Below are positions 32,579 through 41,000 of a stretch of DNA of 64,000 nucleotides, in pieces. Below the pieces are notes generated by a model. It was not told the origin of the DNA, searched no databases, and saw only the letters and a list, made by a program, of their open reading frames with translations. Both the position numbers and the translations under genes were made by a program. The DNA is from Syntrophales bacterium (lineage in GTDB: Bacteria > Desulfobacterota > Syntrophia > Syntrophales > UBA2210): assembly GCA_023228425.1 (NCBI GenBank), contig JALOBE010000003.1, forward strand, positions 1-64,000. Direction: 5' to 3'. Numbering within the stretch: the first letter of the stretch is position 1; every line of letters starts with the position of its first letter.

Positions 32579-33538
32579 TCAAGGCCTCTCACGTTGCCCG
32601 AGAAGCTCCTCCGGTGTAAAGGTCACCACCTCATCGATGGTGGCGACGCCGCTGAACAGCATCGCCAGCCGGTCCACGCCCAGGGCGATGCCCGCCGACT
32701 CGGGCATATGGGAAAGCGAGGCGAGGAACCGCCGGGGTTCGGGGTAAGCGTCCTGTCCCCGTTCTTTTCTCGCATGTTGCTCCTCCTCGAAGCGTCGCCG
32801 CTGTTCCCCGGCATCGTTCAGTTCCGAAAAGCCGTTGGCGAGTTCTATCCCGTCGAGATAGAGCTCGCATCGCTCCGTCAGGGTTCCGTCGCCGTCTTTT
32901 CTTCGTGCCAGCGAACCCAGCGACACCGGGTAGTCATAGAGAAAGGTCGGCCTGTCCCGGCCAAGGTTCGGTTCAATCTCCCCGGTGAGAACCTCCTCGA
33001 AACAGTCGCGGTCCAGGCACTCCCGGAGGGACAATGAGCCATAACGGCGAAAGGCATCCGACAGATCCAGGCGCTCCCAGGGTTTTTCCAGAGAGAGGGT
33101 CCGCCCGTCCCGGAGCGGTATTCCTTCGTTCATGCCGAGCCGGCGGGCTGTGTAGATGATGAGATCTTCGCACCGGTCCATGAGGCCGCGGTAGTCGGCC
33201 CCGGCCTCGTACCATTCAAGCATGGTAAATTCGGGGAGATGCAGCCCGCCCCGTTCACCCCGACGAAAACATTTCGATATCTGAAACAGGCGTGAATAAC
33301 CGGCCGCCAGAAGCCGCTTCATGCAGAGTTCCGGTGATGTCTGAAGGAAGTACTTACCCGAGCGAACGGCGTCGATGTGGGATTCGGGGGCCAATTCGGG
33401 AACGCGCAGGGGAGTTTCAACTTCCAGGAATTCACTGGTGACAAAAAAGAGGCGGATGGTCTGGATCATGGCGGCCCGGATTCGCAGTGCCCGCTCCTTC
33501 TTCGCCAGGCGCCATCGTTCATCCATCGGGCAGGTCAT
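32579..33538 (-). CDS. epmA: EF-P-(R)-beta-lysine ligase (EpmA/PoxA/GenX)
   Basis: 319 residues resembling the catalytic core of class II lysyl-tRNA synthetase without the anticodon domain. Motifs: FLEVETPLRVPELAPESHID, YFLQTSPELCMKRLLAAGY, FQISKCFRRGERGGLHLPEF TMLEWY (motif 2) and SAGIALGVDRLAMLFSG (motif 3). It attaches lysine or beta-lysine to EF-P. It overlaps efp by 4 nt on the same strand, which strongly supports the assignment. No epmB (lysine aminomutase) is in view. Confidence 0.93.
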   Translation of the reverse strand: MTCPMDERWRLAKKERALRIRAAMIQTIRLFFVTSEFLEVETPLRVPELAPESHIDAVRSGKYFLQTSPELCMKRLLAAGYSRLFQISKCFRRGERGGLHLPEFTMLEWYEAGADYRGLMDRCEDLIIYTARRLGMNEGIPLRDGRTLSLEKPWERLDLSDAFRRYGSLSLRECLDRDCFEEVLTGEIEPNLGRDRPTFLYDYPVSLGSLARRKDGDGTLTERCELYLDGIELANGFSELNDAGEQRRRFEEEQHARKERGQDAYPEPRRFLASLSHMPESAGIALGVDRLAMLFSGVATIDEVVTFTPEELLGQRERP

Positions 33539-34098
33539 TCCTTGACGCGGGTGACGTATTCTCCCGTTCTTGTATCGATCCTGATTTTTTCGCCCTCCTC
33601 AACAAAGGGGGGCACCTGGAGCTGGTACCCCGTCTCCACGGTCGCGGGCTTTGAATTCCCCGCCGCCGTGTCGCCCCTTACCCAGGGGTCCGCCTTTGTC
33701 ACCAGGAGATCCACGAAGTTGGGAAGGGTGATTCCCAGTGGTTTTTCTCCGAAGAACAGAACATCCGCGTCGATATTTTCCACCATGAACTGCGCCGCGT
33801 CCCCCACCTGTTCAAGAGAGAGAAACACCTGTTCATAGTTTTCCGTATCCATAAAACAGTATTTGTTTTCTTCACGGTACAGGAACTGCATCTTTTTTTC
33901 CACCAGATGGGCGGGTTCGAAGGTGTCCACTGACCGGAAGGTCCGTTCAAACTGGGAACCCGTAACCATGTTTTTCAGTTTGCACCGATACAGCGCCTGG
34001 CCCTTCCCCGGTTTGACAAACTGAAAATCCGTAACGATATAGGGCTCGCCGTCGATCTGGATTTTGAGGTTCTTTCTGAGGTCGCTCGCCTCGTACAT
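33535..34098 (-). CDS. efp: Translation elongation factor P
   Basis: 187 residues, three beta-barrel domains. The modified lysine lies in FVKPGKGQA (Lys34 region). The middle domain has FMDTENYEQVFLSLEQVG and the end EKIRIDTRTGEYVTRVKE. EF-P relieves ribosomes stalled at polyproline. ATG at 34098 begins MYEASDLRKN. Coupled to epmA by a 4-nt overlap, so the modifying enzyme is made together with its target. Confidence 0.96.
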   Translation of the reverse strand: MYEASDLRKNLKIQIDGEPYIVTDFQFVKPGKGQALYRCKLKNMVTGSQFERTFRSVDTFEPAHLVEKKMQFLYREENKYCFMDTENYEQVFLSLEQVGDAAQFMVENIDADVLFFGEKPLGITLPNFVDLLVTKADPWVRGDTAAGNSKPATVETGYQLQVPPFVEEGEKIRIDTRTGEYVTRVKE

Positions 34099-34229
34099 AG
34101 GCTGTACTCTCCCCTGTCTATACTACCCCTCCAGCCGGCGGATGCCGGCCGGGAACGGCACCGTGCCACACTCCGCTGTTTCCCCGGACAGAACGGACCC
34201 TCGGCACCCCCTGCGATGGGGTGGGACCG

Positions 34230-34446
34230 TTGAAGTGTGTCATCTCGAGAAGCACTCCGGGCGCCGTCATTTCGAGGAACGTTCAAAACCCCGTCATTTC
34301 GAGGAACGCTTATATCCCTTCATTCCGAGGAGCGTTTATATTCCGTCATTTCGAGGAGCGAAGCGACGAGAAATCTTTCTTTTCCGACGTCCCTGCGGAA
34401 GATTTCTCCCTTCGGTCGGAATGACGGCAAGGAGCGGTCGAAATGA
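34230..34446. repeat. Family-A repeat with full core
   Basis: Left arm units GTCATTTCGAGGAACGTTCA, GTCATTTCGAGGAACGCTTA and TTCATTCCGAGGAGCGTTTA at about 27-bp steps run into the core GTCATTTCGAGGAGCGAAGC ... GAAATCTTTC ... GAAGATTTCTCCCTTCGGTC GGAATGACGG (about 34346-34425). It shows best how arm units resemble the core terminus. Confidence 0.85.
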
Positions 34447-34489
34447 CGCACCGGACAGTCTTTCAAGGATCCCGGGTCATGCCCCCGGG

Positions 34490-34690
34490 GATTCTCTTGT
34501 TGCACGGTACCAAGAGCAGGACTCCTTGTAGTGCATTTGCTCCGTCAAGTCAAAACAATTGTATCCCTCGCCGCAGAAGTACCTCCCGACCGGGGGGAAA
34601 AGCCCCGACGAGCTTTTTTGTTGACTAACGACGTCTTTCTGATACAAGTGGGAGCTCGTCGCAGGGGGCTTCGACCCCCGCGCACCTCCT
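34490..34690. other. Hairpin-rich non-coding region before the acyl-CoA synthetase gene
   Basis: Several inverted repeats: CTCTTG/CAAGAG (34494-34499, 34511-34516); CGGGG/CCCCG (34591-34595, 34603-34607) followed by TTTTTT at 34614-34619, a possible terminator; GACGAGCT/AGCTCGTC (34607-34614, 34653-34660); GGGGG/CCCCC (34664-34668, 34675-34679). TTGACT at 34620 may be a promoter -35. It may be a structured leader or a dying element; no RNA class is recognised. Confidence 0.4.
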
Positions 34691-34718
34691 TCGACAGAAC
34701 AGTACGAGAATAGGCGCA

Positions 34719-36128
34719 ATGAACCTGGACAGACTTTTTTACCCCCGAAGCGTGGCCGTCATAGGAGCGTCGGCTGGTTCCGGCGGCGGCAGAATACCCT
34801 ACCTTCAAGTTCTTCAGCTCACGGGATACCAGGGATCCCTGTACCCCGTCAATCCCAAGTACAAGGAGATAAGCTGCCTGCCCGTCTATTCATCCATCGA
34901 CGAACTTCCCGACGGTGTCGATCTGACTATCGTCGCCACGCCGATTCACCAATCCCTTGACATCCTGCGGTCCGCGGTCCGCAAAAAGTTCAAGTTCATT
35001 CACTTCTTTACATCCGGCTTCGGAGAGACGGGAAACCGGAAGCTCGAGGATGAGTTGGTTGCCGAAGCCCGGCGTGGGGGCGTCCGCATTATCGGCCCCA
35101 ATTGTATCGGAGTCCACTGCACGGAATCACGGCTTTCATTCGGCCACATGCCCCAGGAAACTTCTCCTGGATCGGTTGCATTCCTGGCGCAATCGGGAGG
35201 GATAACATCCAGCTTCATGAGCATGGCCCTGGCAAGAAAAACCTGGATTAACAAAGTGGTGTCCTACGGAAACCAAGCCGACCTGACCGTGGAGGATTAC
35301 ATCGAATACTTCGCCCAGGACCCCGGCATCAAGCTTATCGCCTGCTATATCGAGGATATAAAAAACCACTCGCGGTTCCTGTCCGTTCTTCGCCGGACAA
35401 CGGCCACAAAGCCGGTCATTATTCTCAAGGGCGGAACGACCGATCATGGATCGAAGGCCGCTGCCAGCCACACGGGCGCCATGGCCTCCAATAACACTAT
35501 CTGGGCCGCGGCTGCCCGTCAGCACGGCGCCATACTGGTAGACAATCTCGAACGCATGATGAGCCTGGTCATGCTGGGAACGACGGACCGGGTCCCAGCG
35601 GGCAATCGGGTCGGGTTTCTGGGGGCCGGTGGTGGGGTCGCGGTACTTTTTGCCGACATGGCGATTAACGCCGGCCTGCTCATGCCCGAATTGCAGGCAA
35701 AAACACAGGAGCGGATCCTCGAAAGAATTCGGGACGTCAACACGTCCACCACGAACCCTGTCGATCTGGGCGCCTTCGGTTTTGACCTGGCCATCATGTC
35801 CCATACCATGAAAGCCCTCGACGACGATGAGGAAATCGATATTATCATCCCTTATTTTTCAGTTGATTACATCGCCCAAGCCGAAGCCATCCTCAATGTC
35901 ACCAACAGCGAAAAGACGATCCTTGAAATGGCCGGGGATATAAAAAAGCCCGTTATTCCCATACTGATGCGTTTTACCGACGACAATCTCGACATCGAGC
36001 GGATCCGGATATCGACCTACTCAACCCTGCGAGAGGCGGGATTCCCCGTGTTCCCCAACATTCAGGAGGCGGTTTATACCCTGCGGAGTTTTTTCTGGTG
36101 GCTTGACCGGCGGGAGAATATCCGATAG
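34719..36128 (+). CDS. ADP-forming acyl-CoA synthetase, alpha-type (CoA-binding/ligase) protein
   Basis: 469 residues: CoA-binding Rossmann domain (LFYPRSVAVIGASAGSGG), then succinyl-CoA ligase-like domains with IIGPNCIGVHC, VAFLAQSGGITSSFM, VVSYGNQADLTVEDYIEYFA and SKAAASHTGAMASN, whose histidine is phosphorylated in the family. The C-terminal part continues to a third ligase-like domain. The ATP-grasp beta domain is absent, as in the separate-subunit acetyl-CoA synthetase (ADP-forming), but no beta gene is nearby. It may make ATP from an acyl-CoA, or acyl-CoA from acid. No strong ribosome-binding site precedes the ATG. Confidence 0.85.
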   Translation: MNLDRLFYPRSVAVIGASAGSGGGRIPYLQVLQLTGYQGSLYPVNPKYKEISCLPVYSSIDELPDGVDLTIVATPIHQSLDILRSAVRKKFKFIHFFTSGFGETGNRKLEDELVAEARRGGVRIIGPNCIGVHCTESRLSFGHMPQETSPGSVAFLAQSGGITSSFMSMALARKTWINKVVSYGNQADLTVEDYIEYFAQDPGIKLIACYIEDIKNHSRFLSVLRRTTATKPVIILKGGTTDHGSKAAASHTGAMASNNTIWAAAARQHGAILVDNLERMMSLVMLGTTDRVPAGNRVGFLGAGGGVAVLFADMAINAGLLMPELQAKTQERILERIRDVNTSTTNPVDLGAFGFDLAIMSHTMKALDDDEEIDIIIPYFSVDYIAQAEAILNVTNSEKTILEMAGDIKKPVIPILMRFTDDNLDIERIRISTYSTLREAGFPVFPNIQEAVYTLRSFFWWLDRRENIR

Positions 36129-36198
36129 TATTCACGGTTATCGCTATCGGTCCGGCAGGAATCGCGGCCATCCATGAACAAAGCTGCAGAAGGATTCA

Positions 36199-37395
36199 AT
36201 GAAAGATCTTGACCCCTCACGGATCGGAATCATCGGCCCGGGCAGGCTCGGCACCGCCTTCGCCTACAAGTTCGGTCGCGACGGCAAAAAAATCCAGATA
36301 TACCATCACGACATAGAACTCTGCCGCGCCATCAACAGGGACCACCTCAACCCGAGGCATTTCACTGAAAGTCTTGCCGACATACTGGGCGGACTGGATG
36401 CCGTTCCCCGTCTCTCGGATGACGTGACGGCCACGAATGATCTTGAGGAGTTCGTGCAGACCAACGACTACATTCTCCTGTCCGTCACGATGAACCGCCT
36501 TCCGGAGTTGATGAATTACCTGCGTCCCCTCATAGCCCGGAAAGAAGGCGGGACCTGCCTCATATCGCCCATCAAGGGACTGGCTTCGGACGAAAAGACG
36601 AGGGAACTCATTACACCCTCACAACTTATCCACAGCCGTCTGGCCGATCTGAAACAAAAATATGTGCTGGTCTCCGTCGGCGGCCCTTTCTTCGATGTGG
36701 ATATCGCTCTCGGAAACCCCACCTGCCTGTCGGTGGCCGGCGGGAAACACGCGGCCATCACCGTCATGCGACTACTTAAGGTGAACCGGCGCGAACTGAA
36801 CGCCTATTACAACTATGACTCCGTGGGCATCGAGGCATGCGGCGCGCTGAAAAACGTGGTGGCCAATCTCAAGGGCGCCACGGATCAACTCGATATGGGA
36901 CGCTCCATCGGCGGAACGATTTTCGCCCGGGCAGGAGTTGAGATCAGGTCGTTGACAAAGCTTCTGGGGGGAAGTTTTCAGGCTTTCCACAGCCAGGCAG
37001 GCGTGGGAGACCTGTACATAACGGTTTCTTCCCTTGCCAGCAAAAATTATCGCTACGGGAAGTATTTCTATGAATTCTACACGGGGAATCCTATCGAAAC
37101 GAGTCTCGCCGCTCTCAAGAAAATCGACGGCACCCCCGAAGGTCCCAACACCATCCGGAACGTTCACCGCTACCTGGAAAAAAAGAATATGTACAGCCCG
37201 ATTTTCCGCTCTGCCTACGCGATATTCAACGAAGGGGACAGTAAGGAAGCCATCAGGGAACAGATCATCGAGGCGTGCCAGTTCGACCGCCGTACCAGGG
37301 AATACATAGGTCCCTTTTCCCGGGCACTGTACCGCGTCATCCCGAACCTGTGGTACCGGAGAGAAAGCGGATTCCTCTCCAGGATCATCTTGTGA
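36199..37395 (+). CDS. NAD(P)-dependent glycerol-3-phosphate dehydrogenase-like protein
   Basis: 398 residues. N-terminal Rossmann motif IGIIGPGRLGTAFAYKFG and the GpsA catalytic region IEACGALKNVVANLKGATDQ, with GVGDLYITVSS further on. GpsA is normally about 330 residues; this one has a longer C-terminus (ending NLWYRRESGF) and an insertion near the front, so it is a divergent relative and its substrate is uncertain. Its last 11 nt overlap the convergent gene. Confidence 0.75.
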   Translation: MKDLDPSRIGIIGPGRLGTAFAYKFGRDGKKIQIYHHDIELCRAINRDHLNPRHFTESLADILGGLDAVPRLSDDVTATNDLEEFVQTNDYILLSVTMNRLPELMNYLRPLIARKEGGTCLISPIKGLASDEKTRELITPSQLIHSRLADLKQKYVLVSVGGPFFDVDIALGNPTCLSVAGGKHAAITVMRLLKVNRRELNAYYNYDSVGIEACGALKNVVANLKGATDQLDMGRSIGGTIFARAGVEIRSLTKLLGGSFQAFHSQAGVGDLYITVSSLASKNYRYGKYFYEFYTGNPIETSLAALKKIDGTPEGPNTIRNVHRYLEKKNMYSPIFRSAYAIFNEGDSKEAIREQIIEACQFDRRTREYIGPFSRALYRVIPNLWYRRESGFLSRIIL

Positions 37396-38230
37396 CCAGC
37401 CGGTCCTCGATTTCCTTCAGGTCCGCCTCGTAGATCGCCAGGCGTTCGAGGTCCCCCGTAAAAGCCATGTCCCGTGAAATCGCCTTCAGATGCACCGCGA
37501 TGTCGATTCCCAGAGAATTTTTCATCTTCCGGTCCGCGAGATCGACCATGAACAGTGAATAGCAGCGGACAAGGAAGGCCGTTTTTGAATCCCGCCGCGC
37601 CAGGTATGACCGCCCGCCAAGAGTGGCAAGGAAAAACCCTCCATAGTGGTACAGGGCCTCGAGTGACGTCTTCGCCTCCGGCTCCGGCTGTTCCATGTCG
37701 AGGATCAGCCACCGGTACACAAGGGCGGCAAGAACTTCCGTTTTGTCCCGTTCCCGCGCAAGAATTTCCGCCGCCAGCAGGGTATCGTTTTTCCCAAGAA
37801 CCCGGAAGAAATGATACAGGTTCGCCGCGAGGCGGGTCATGTCCTGTGTCTCGCCCATAACGAGAGGCGGCGCCTCCGAGAGTCTGCCGATGGCCGACAG
37901 GAACCGGGCACGGGTGCCCTCGGTGACGGCGTATTTTCCGACATAGTCCTGTTCGTCGAGGTACTCGCAGAAGCTCTTGAGCTGGTTCGAGTAATGGAGA
38001 TACTCGCTCCGGGCGGATTCACCGTCGTCATGGACGGCAGGCGTTTCTTGAGGGATCGCCTGGTCCTGATCCCGATCCTTTCGTAACTCTCCGCGGACAA
38101 GGGGCTCCTCTTGGCGGGTCTGAACTCCCGCGGGGATAGTTTTGTCTTCCTCAAGGTAGAAAAACAGGCCTGCCGCCACAAGAATACCGGCAGCAACGAT
38201 CAGAACCACGATAGCTGTCTTTTTCTTCAT
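37385..38230 (-). CDS. Unknown protein with N-terminal membrane anchor
   Basis: 281 residues. A single hydrophobic segment at 6-26 (AIVVLIVAAGILVAAGLFFY) after MKKKT, then a charged linker to about residue 75 and a helical domain rich in Tyr and Leu. Probably anchored in the inner membrane with the rest outside. I recognise no family. The stop overlaps the GpsA-like gene on the other strand by 11 nt; the start overlaps the HAD gene by 4 nt, so the two form one unit. Confidence 0.75.
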   Translation of the reverse strand: MKKKTAIVVLIVAAGILVAAGLFFYLEEDKTIPAGVQTRQEEPLVRGELRKDRDQDQAIPQETPAVHDDGESARSEYLHYSNQLKSFCEYLDEQDYVGKYAVTEGTRARFLSAIGRLSEAPPLVMGETQDMTRLAANLYHFFRVLGKNDTLLAAEILARERDKTEVLAALVYRWLILDMEQPEPEAKTSLEALYHYGGFFLATLGGRSYLARRDSKTAFLVRCYSLFMVDLADRKMKNSLGIDIAVHLKAISRDMAFTGDLERLAIYEADLKEIEDRLVTR

Positions 38231-39123
38231 TGTTCCTCACTCCCCTGCCGACCGTCCCGGTACCAGTTGTCGTCCGCCAGTTGCATGAGCGTCGTGATTA
38301 TCATGTCGGGACGGGCGCCTCGACACAGGTCTTCATGTTCCCTGAGGTTCAGTGAACGGGCATCGCCTGCAAAGAGTACCGTCTGAAAGCCCGCCTCGCC
38401 GGCGGGAAGGATGTCTTTGAGCATGTCATTGCCTATAAACAGCACCTCCCGGGGCACAATTCCCTCGCCCTTCAGGATTCCGGCGGCGGCCCTGAACGCC
38501 TTCGGAGAGGGTTTCCCGTAGCCCATCTCGTAGGAGAAAAATATCAGGTCCTTTCTGAACCCGAGTTCTTCGGGACCGGCTCCCAGGTACGACGAAAAAA
38601 GGATGGGTGTGTAGAATTGCGCGTTTGATATGATCCCCATGGTCAGTCCCCGCTTCTTCAGGAAGGAAAGAAGATCAGCCAGGCCGGGCATGGGGAAGAC
38701 GGGATTGACGATGAGTTCAAACTCAAGGGCGAACCGTCGAATCACGTTGCAATCGTCCGTTTCCAGGACATCCCCCCATATGTCTTCTATGACCACCTCG
38801 GGCGCCTCGATCCCCTGACGGACCTGGCGATCTTTTTCCTGCTCGATGTGATCAAAAAACCGGTTCACCATGACCCGAACCGGCAGTGACAGGCCGTGAC
38901 GCCGGCGAAGGCCGTCAAGCTCGCCGGTCCGTGCCTCGGCCTCCTCCCGCGCGCCTCCTATATCGCCGGCCCTGCTGACGAAGAGTGTTCCATAGACATC
39001 AAACAGCAGCGCCCTGACCGGAAACTTCGGTGAACCTTTCGGCTCGAGCGGTGTCGGAACGGGATCGACCGGTTGTGAATAGCGCTGAACCAGTTTTTCG
39101 TGCGTCGTGAATTGTTGCGTCAT
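38227..39123 (-). CDS. HAD-superfamily phosphatase
   Basis: 298 residues. Motif I is LLFDVYGTLF near residue 39 (nucleophile Asp; the usual second Asp is Tyr-Gly, as in haloacid dehalogenase-like DVYGT), motif II GIISNAQF, motif III lysine in GYGKPSPKAF, and motif IV FIGNDMLKDI. The long helical cap sits between motifs I and II. Such DVYGT proteins hydrolyse phosphate esters or C-halogen bonds; substrate unknown. First gene of the two-gene unit. Confidence 0.85.
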   Translation of the reverse strand: MTQQFTTHEKLVQRYSQPVDPVPTPLEPKGSPKFPVRALLFDVYGTLFVSRAGDIGGAREEAEARTGELDGLRRRHGLSLPVRVMVNRFFDHIEQEKDRQVRQGIEAPEVVIEDIWGDVLETDDCNVIRRFALEFELIVNPVFPMPGLADLLSFLKKRGLTMGIISNAQFYTPILFSSYLGAGPEELGFRKDLIFFSYEMGYGKPSPKAFRAAAGILKGEGIVPREVLFIGNDMLKDILPAGEAGFQTVLFAGDARSLNLREHEDLCRGARPDMIITTLMQLADDNWYRDGRQGSEEQ

Positions 39124-39415
39124 ACCGTCACGCGTCTTTCAGCTGTCGTCTCTCACCTGGCGGCGCCTCGATCGCCGCCGTTTCACGCTTCCGAGACCCC
39201 GGCGGAGCTTCCGGAAGGCTGCCCGTGAGGATTTTTTAAAAAACATGTCCTTCCCCCGCCGTGAGGGATCAGCTCTTCGGCGTATGGCATTACATCATCC
39301 ACGGGTCGCAAAGGCCTGTCAAACAAAAAGTGCACTATTGGTCCGCCGCGACGGGAACCCGGCACGTTTTCCAATTGATGGATCGGGTCCGTTGTGGTAG
39401 AGACGATCCATGTTT
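39124..39415. other. Intergenic region, no supported gene
   Basis: About 290 bp between the HAD gene and a family-B element. It has GC-rich inverted segments (GGCGGCGCCTCGATCGCCGC near 39159) but no ribosome-binding site with a convincing frame. The native upstream region of coaE probably lay here before the element inserted. Confidence 0.35.
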
Positions 39416-39610
39416 GACGACTTCGTACAATGGTACCGGAGGCATGCCTCCGGCGTTGTAAATAACCGGATGCTTGATTGCGCTCCGGCCTTCGTCACTG
39501 CGGCGTACCTCACAACACGCCTCATTCCTCGGGATGAGCACGCCGTGCCTCAAGGAGCTTTGTACAAAGCCGTCCTCTATCAGACGTTTTTCCACTTTTT
39601 ACGAGTTCAT
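39416..39610 (-). repeat. Family-B MITE-like element, copy 5, at the coaE start codon
   Basis: Opposite orientation to copies 1-4: starts GACGACTTCGTACAATGGTA and ends ACTTTTTACGAGTTCAT. CATGTTT flanks it on both sides (39409-39415 and 39611-39617). The right copy is the coaE start codon region (ATGTTT), so the insertion duplicated the start codon and left the gene frame intact. Confidence 0.83.
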
Positions 39611-39611
39611 C

Positions 39612-40229
39612 ATGTTTAATGTAGGGCTCACAGGCGGCATCGGGACGGGAAAATCGACGGTAGCCCTGTTGTTCGAGAAATACGGCGCCCGCATGATTGA
39701 TTTCGACCTGCTCGCGCACCGGGTCCAGGAGTCGGGCACACCGGTATGGCATGACATCGTTGCCCACTTCGGCACGGAGATTCTCGATGAAGGCGGCCGA
39801 ATAGACCGCAGGAAACTGGGTGCCGTCGTCTTTGCCGACACGTCGCGGCTCGAGCGTCTGAACAGCATTATCCACCCCGTCCTGTTCGATGAATGGCTCA
39901 ACCTGCTTCGGACAATAGAAAACGAGGAGCCCGATGCCATCGTAGTGTCGGAAATACCCCTTCTGATCGAGGGCGGGTGGCACAGCCTTTTCGATGTAAC
40001 GGTTCTTGTGTGGGCTTCGCCGGAGCGGCAGATCGAACGGGTCATGGCTCGAAACGCTCTGACCCGGAAGGAGGCGGAAGACCGCCTGGCGGCCCAGATG
40101 AACATCAACGACAAAATTCCCCTCGTTGATCATGTCATCGACAATGACGGGGATTTCGACAGAACACAACGAGAATTTGAACGTGTCTGGAATGTCATCG
40201 TATCACTGAAGGAGGCCCGCAATGATTGA
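39612..40229 (+). CDS. coaE: Dephospho-CoA kinase
   Basis: 205 residues. P-loop NVGLTGGIGTGKSTVALLF at 3-21, DFDLLAHRVQ (catalytic Asp region), NSIIHPVLFDEW, EIPLLIEGG and VWASPERQIERVMARN. It phosphorylates dephospho-CoA, the last step of CoA synthesis. ATG at 39612 matches homologues; the open frame upstream lies inside the MITE-like element. The leader is therefore TTTTTACGAGTTCATC from the element, with only a weak Shine-Dalgarno (ACGAG). Ends 8 nt inside the next gene. Confidence 0.95.
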   Translation: MFNVGLTGGIGTGKSTVALLFEKYGARMIDFDLLAHRVQESGTPVWHDIVAHFGTEILDEGGRIDRRKLGAVVFADTSRLERLNSIIHPVLFDEWLNLLRTIENEEPDAIVVSEIPLLIEGGWHSLFDVTVLVWASPERQIERVMARNALTRKEAEDRLAAQMNINDKIPLVDHVIDNDGDFDRTQREFERVWNVIVSLKEARND

Positions 40230-40845
40230 ATCCAATGTAAAAACAAGCTTCAGCTCAACTGTTTCCAGCCCCCGCATCGATCCTTCCAGCTATGTACACC
40301 CCCTGGCGGCTGTTATCGGAAACGTGGAACTGGGCAAGAACATCATGGTGGCCCCCGGGGCTGCGGTCCGGGGGGATGAGGGTCAACCGCTCTACGTGGG
40401 CGATGACTCGAACATCCAGGATGGTGTGGTTATTCATGCCCTGGAAACGGAAATGGATGAACGTCCCATCGAAGCGAACCTCATCGAGATCGAGGGCAGA
40501 CACTATGCCGTCCACGTCGGTCGTTCAGTATCGTTGGCCCACCAGGTCCAGATTCACGGGCCTGCCGCCGTGGGAGACAACAGTTTCATAGGGATGAAAA
40601 GCCTTGTTTTCAGGGCCCGTGTCGGCAGAGGCTGCGTGATCGAGCCCGGCGCCATCATCATGGGAGTCAGCGTTCCCGATGGCCGCTATGTTCCCGCCGG
40701 GATGGTCCTCCGGGACCAGAAGGAGGCCGATGCCCTGCCGGTCATCACGGATGACTATCCCTTGAAAAATCTGAACCCGGGCGTGATTCATGTGAACACG
40801 GAGCTTGCCCGGGAATATGTAAAGAGGAGAAATCTTTCACGATGA
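40222..40845 (+). CDS. Gamma-class carbonic anhydrase-like protein
   Basis: 207 residues with left-handed beta-helix hexapeptide repeats (AVIGNVELGKNIMVAPGAAV ...). Cam-type residues are conserved: Arg and Asp in AVRGDEG, Gln in SNIQDGVVIHA, and zinc histidines in VVIHA and SLAHQVQIHG (spacing 5, as His117/His122 in Cam). A C-terminal helix follows (AREYVKRRN). It may hydrate CO2 or act as an acyltransferase-like relative. Overlaps coaE by 8 nt. Confidence 0.87.
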   Translation: MIESNVKTSFSSTVSSPRIDPSSYVHPLAAVIGNVELGKNIMVAPGAAVRGDEGQPLYVGDDSNIQDGVVIHALETEMDERPIEANLIEIEGRHYAVHVGRSVSLAHQVQIHGPAAVGDNSFIGMKSLVFRARVGRGCVIEPGAIIMGVSVPDGRYVPAGMVLRDQKEADALPVITDDYPLKNLNPGVIHVNTELAREYVKRRNLSR

Positions 40846-40946
40846 CGATAGCAGGGAAAGTTTTCTCGTCGCTTCGCTCCTCGAAATGACGAGGCTTGTG
40901 GTGCCCCCCGGAATGAGGGCTCCTTGAAGGCGCCTCGAAATGACAT
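40832..40946. repeat. Family-A repeat overlapping a gene end
   Basis: GAAATCTTTCACGATGACG, GTTTTCTCGTCGCTTCGCTC and CTCGAAATGACGAGG are the core, followed by weak arm units (CCCGGAATGAGG, CTCGAAATGACATG). The first half supplies the last codons of the carbonic-anhydrase-like gene (stop at 40843-40845). Confidence 0.75.
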
Positions 40947-41000
40947 GATTCAGGGATCCGTACTACCGGTCGAGCCGCCCGGATCATTGCCGGAGGACCC

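Noticed and set aside
34661..34690. Possible tRNA/tmRNA 3' end (GGGGG-TTCGA-CCCCC then CACCTCC)
   Set aside because: The loop is too short for a T-loop and no matching acceptor strand, D-arm or anticodon arm could be found.
39474..39611. N-terminal extension of coaE
   Set aside because: The added codons are part of the family-B element; homologues start at the P-loop methionine at 39612.
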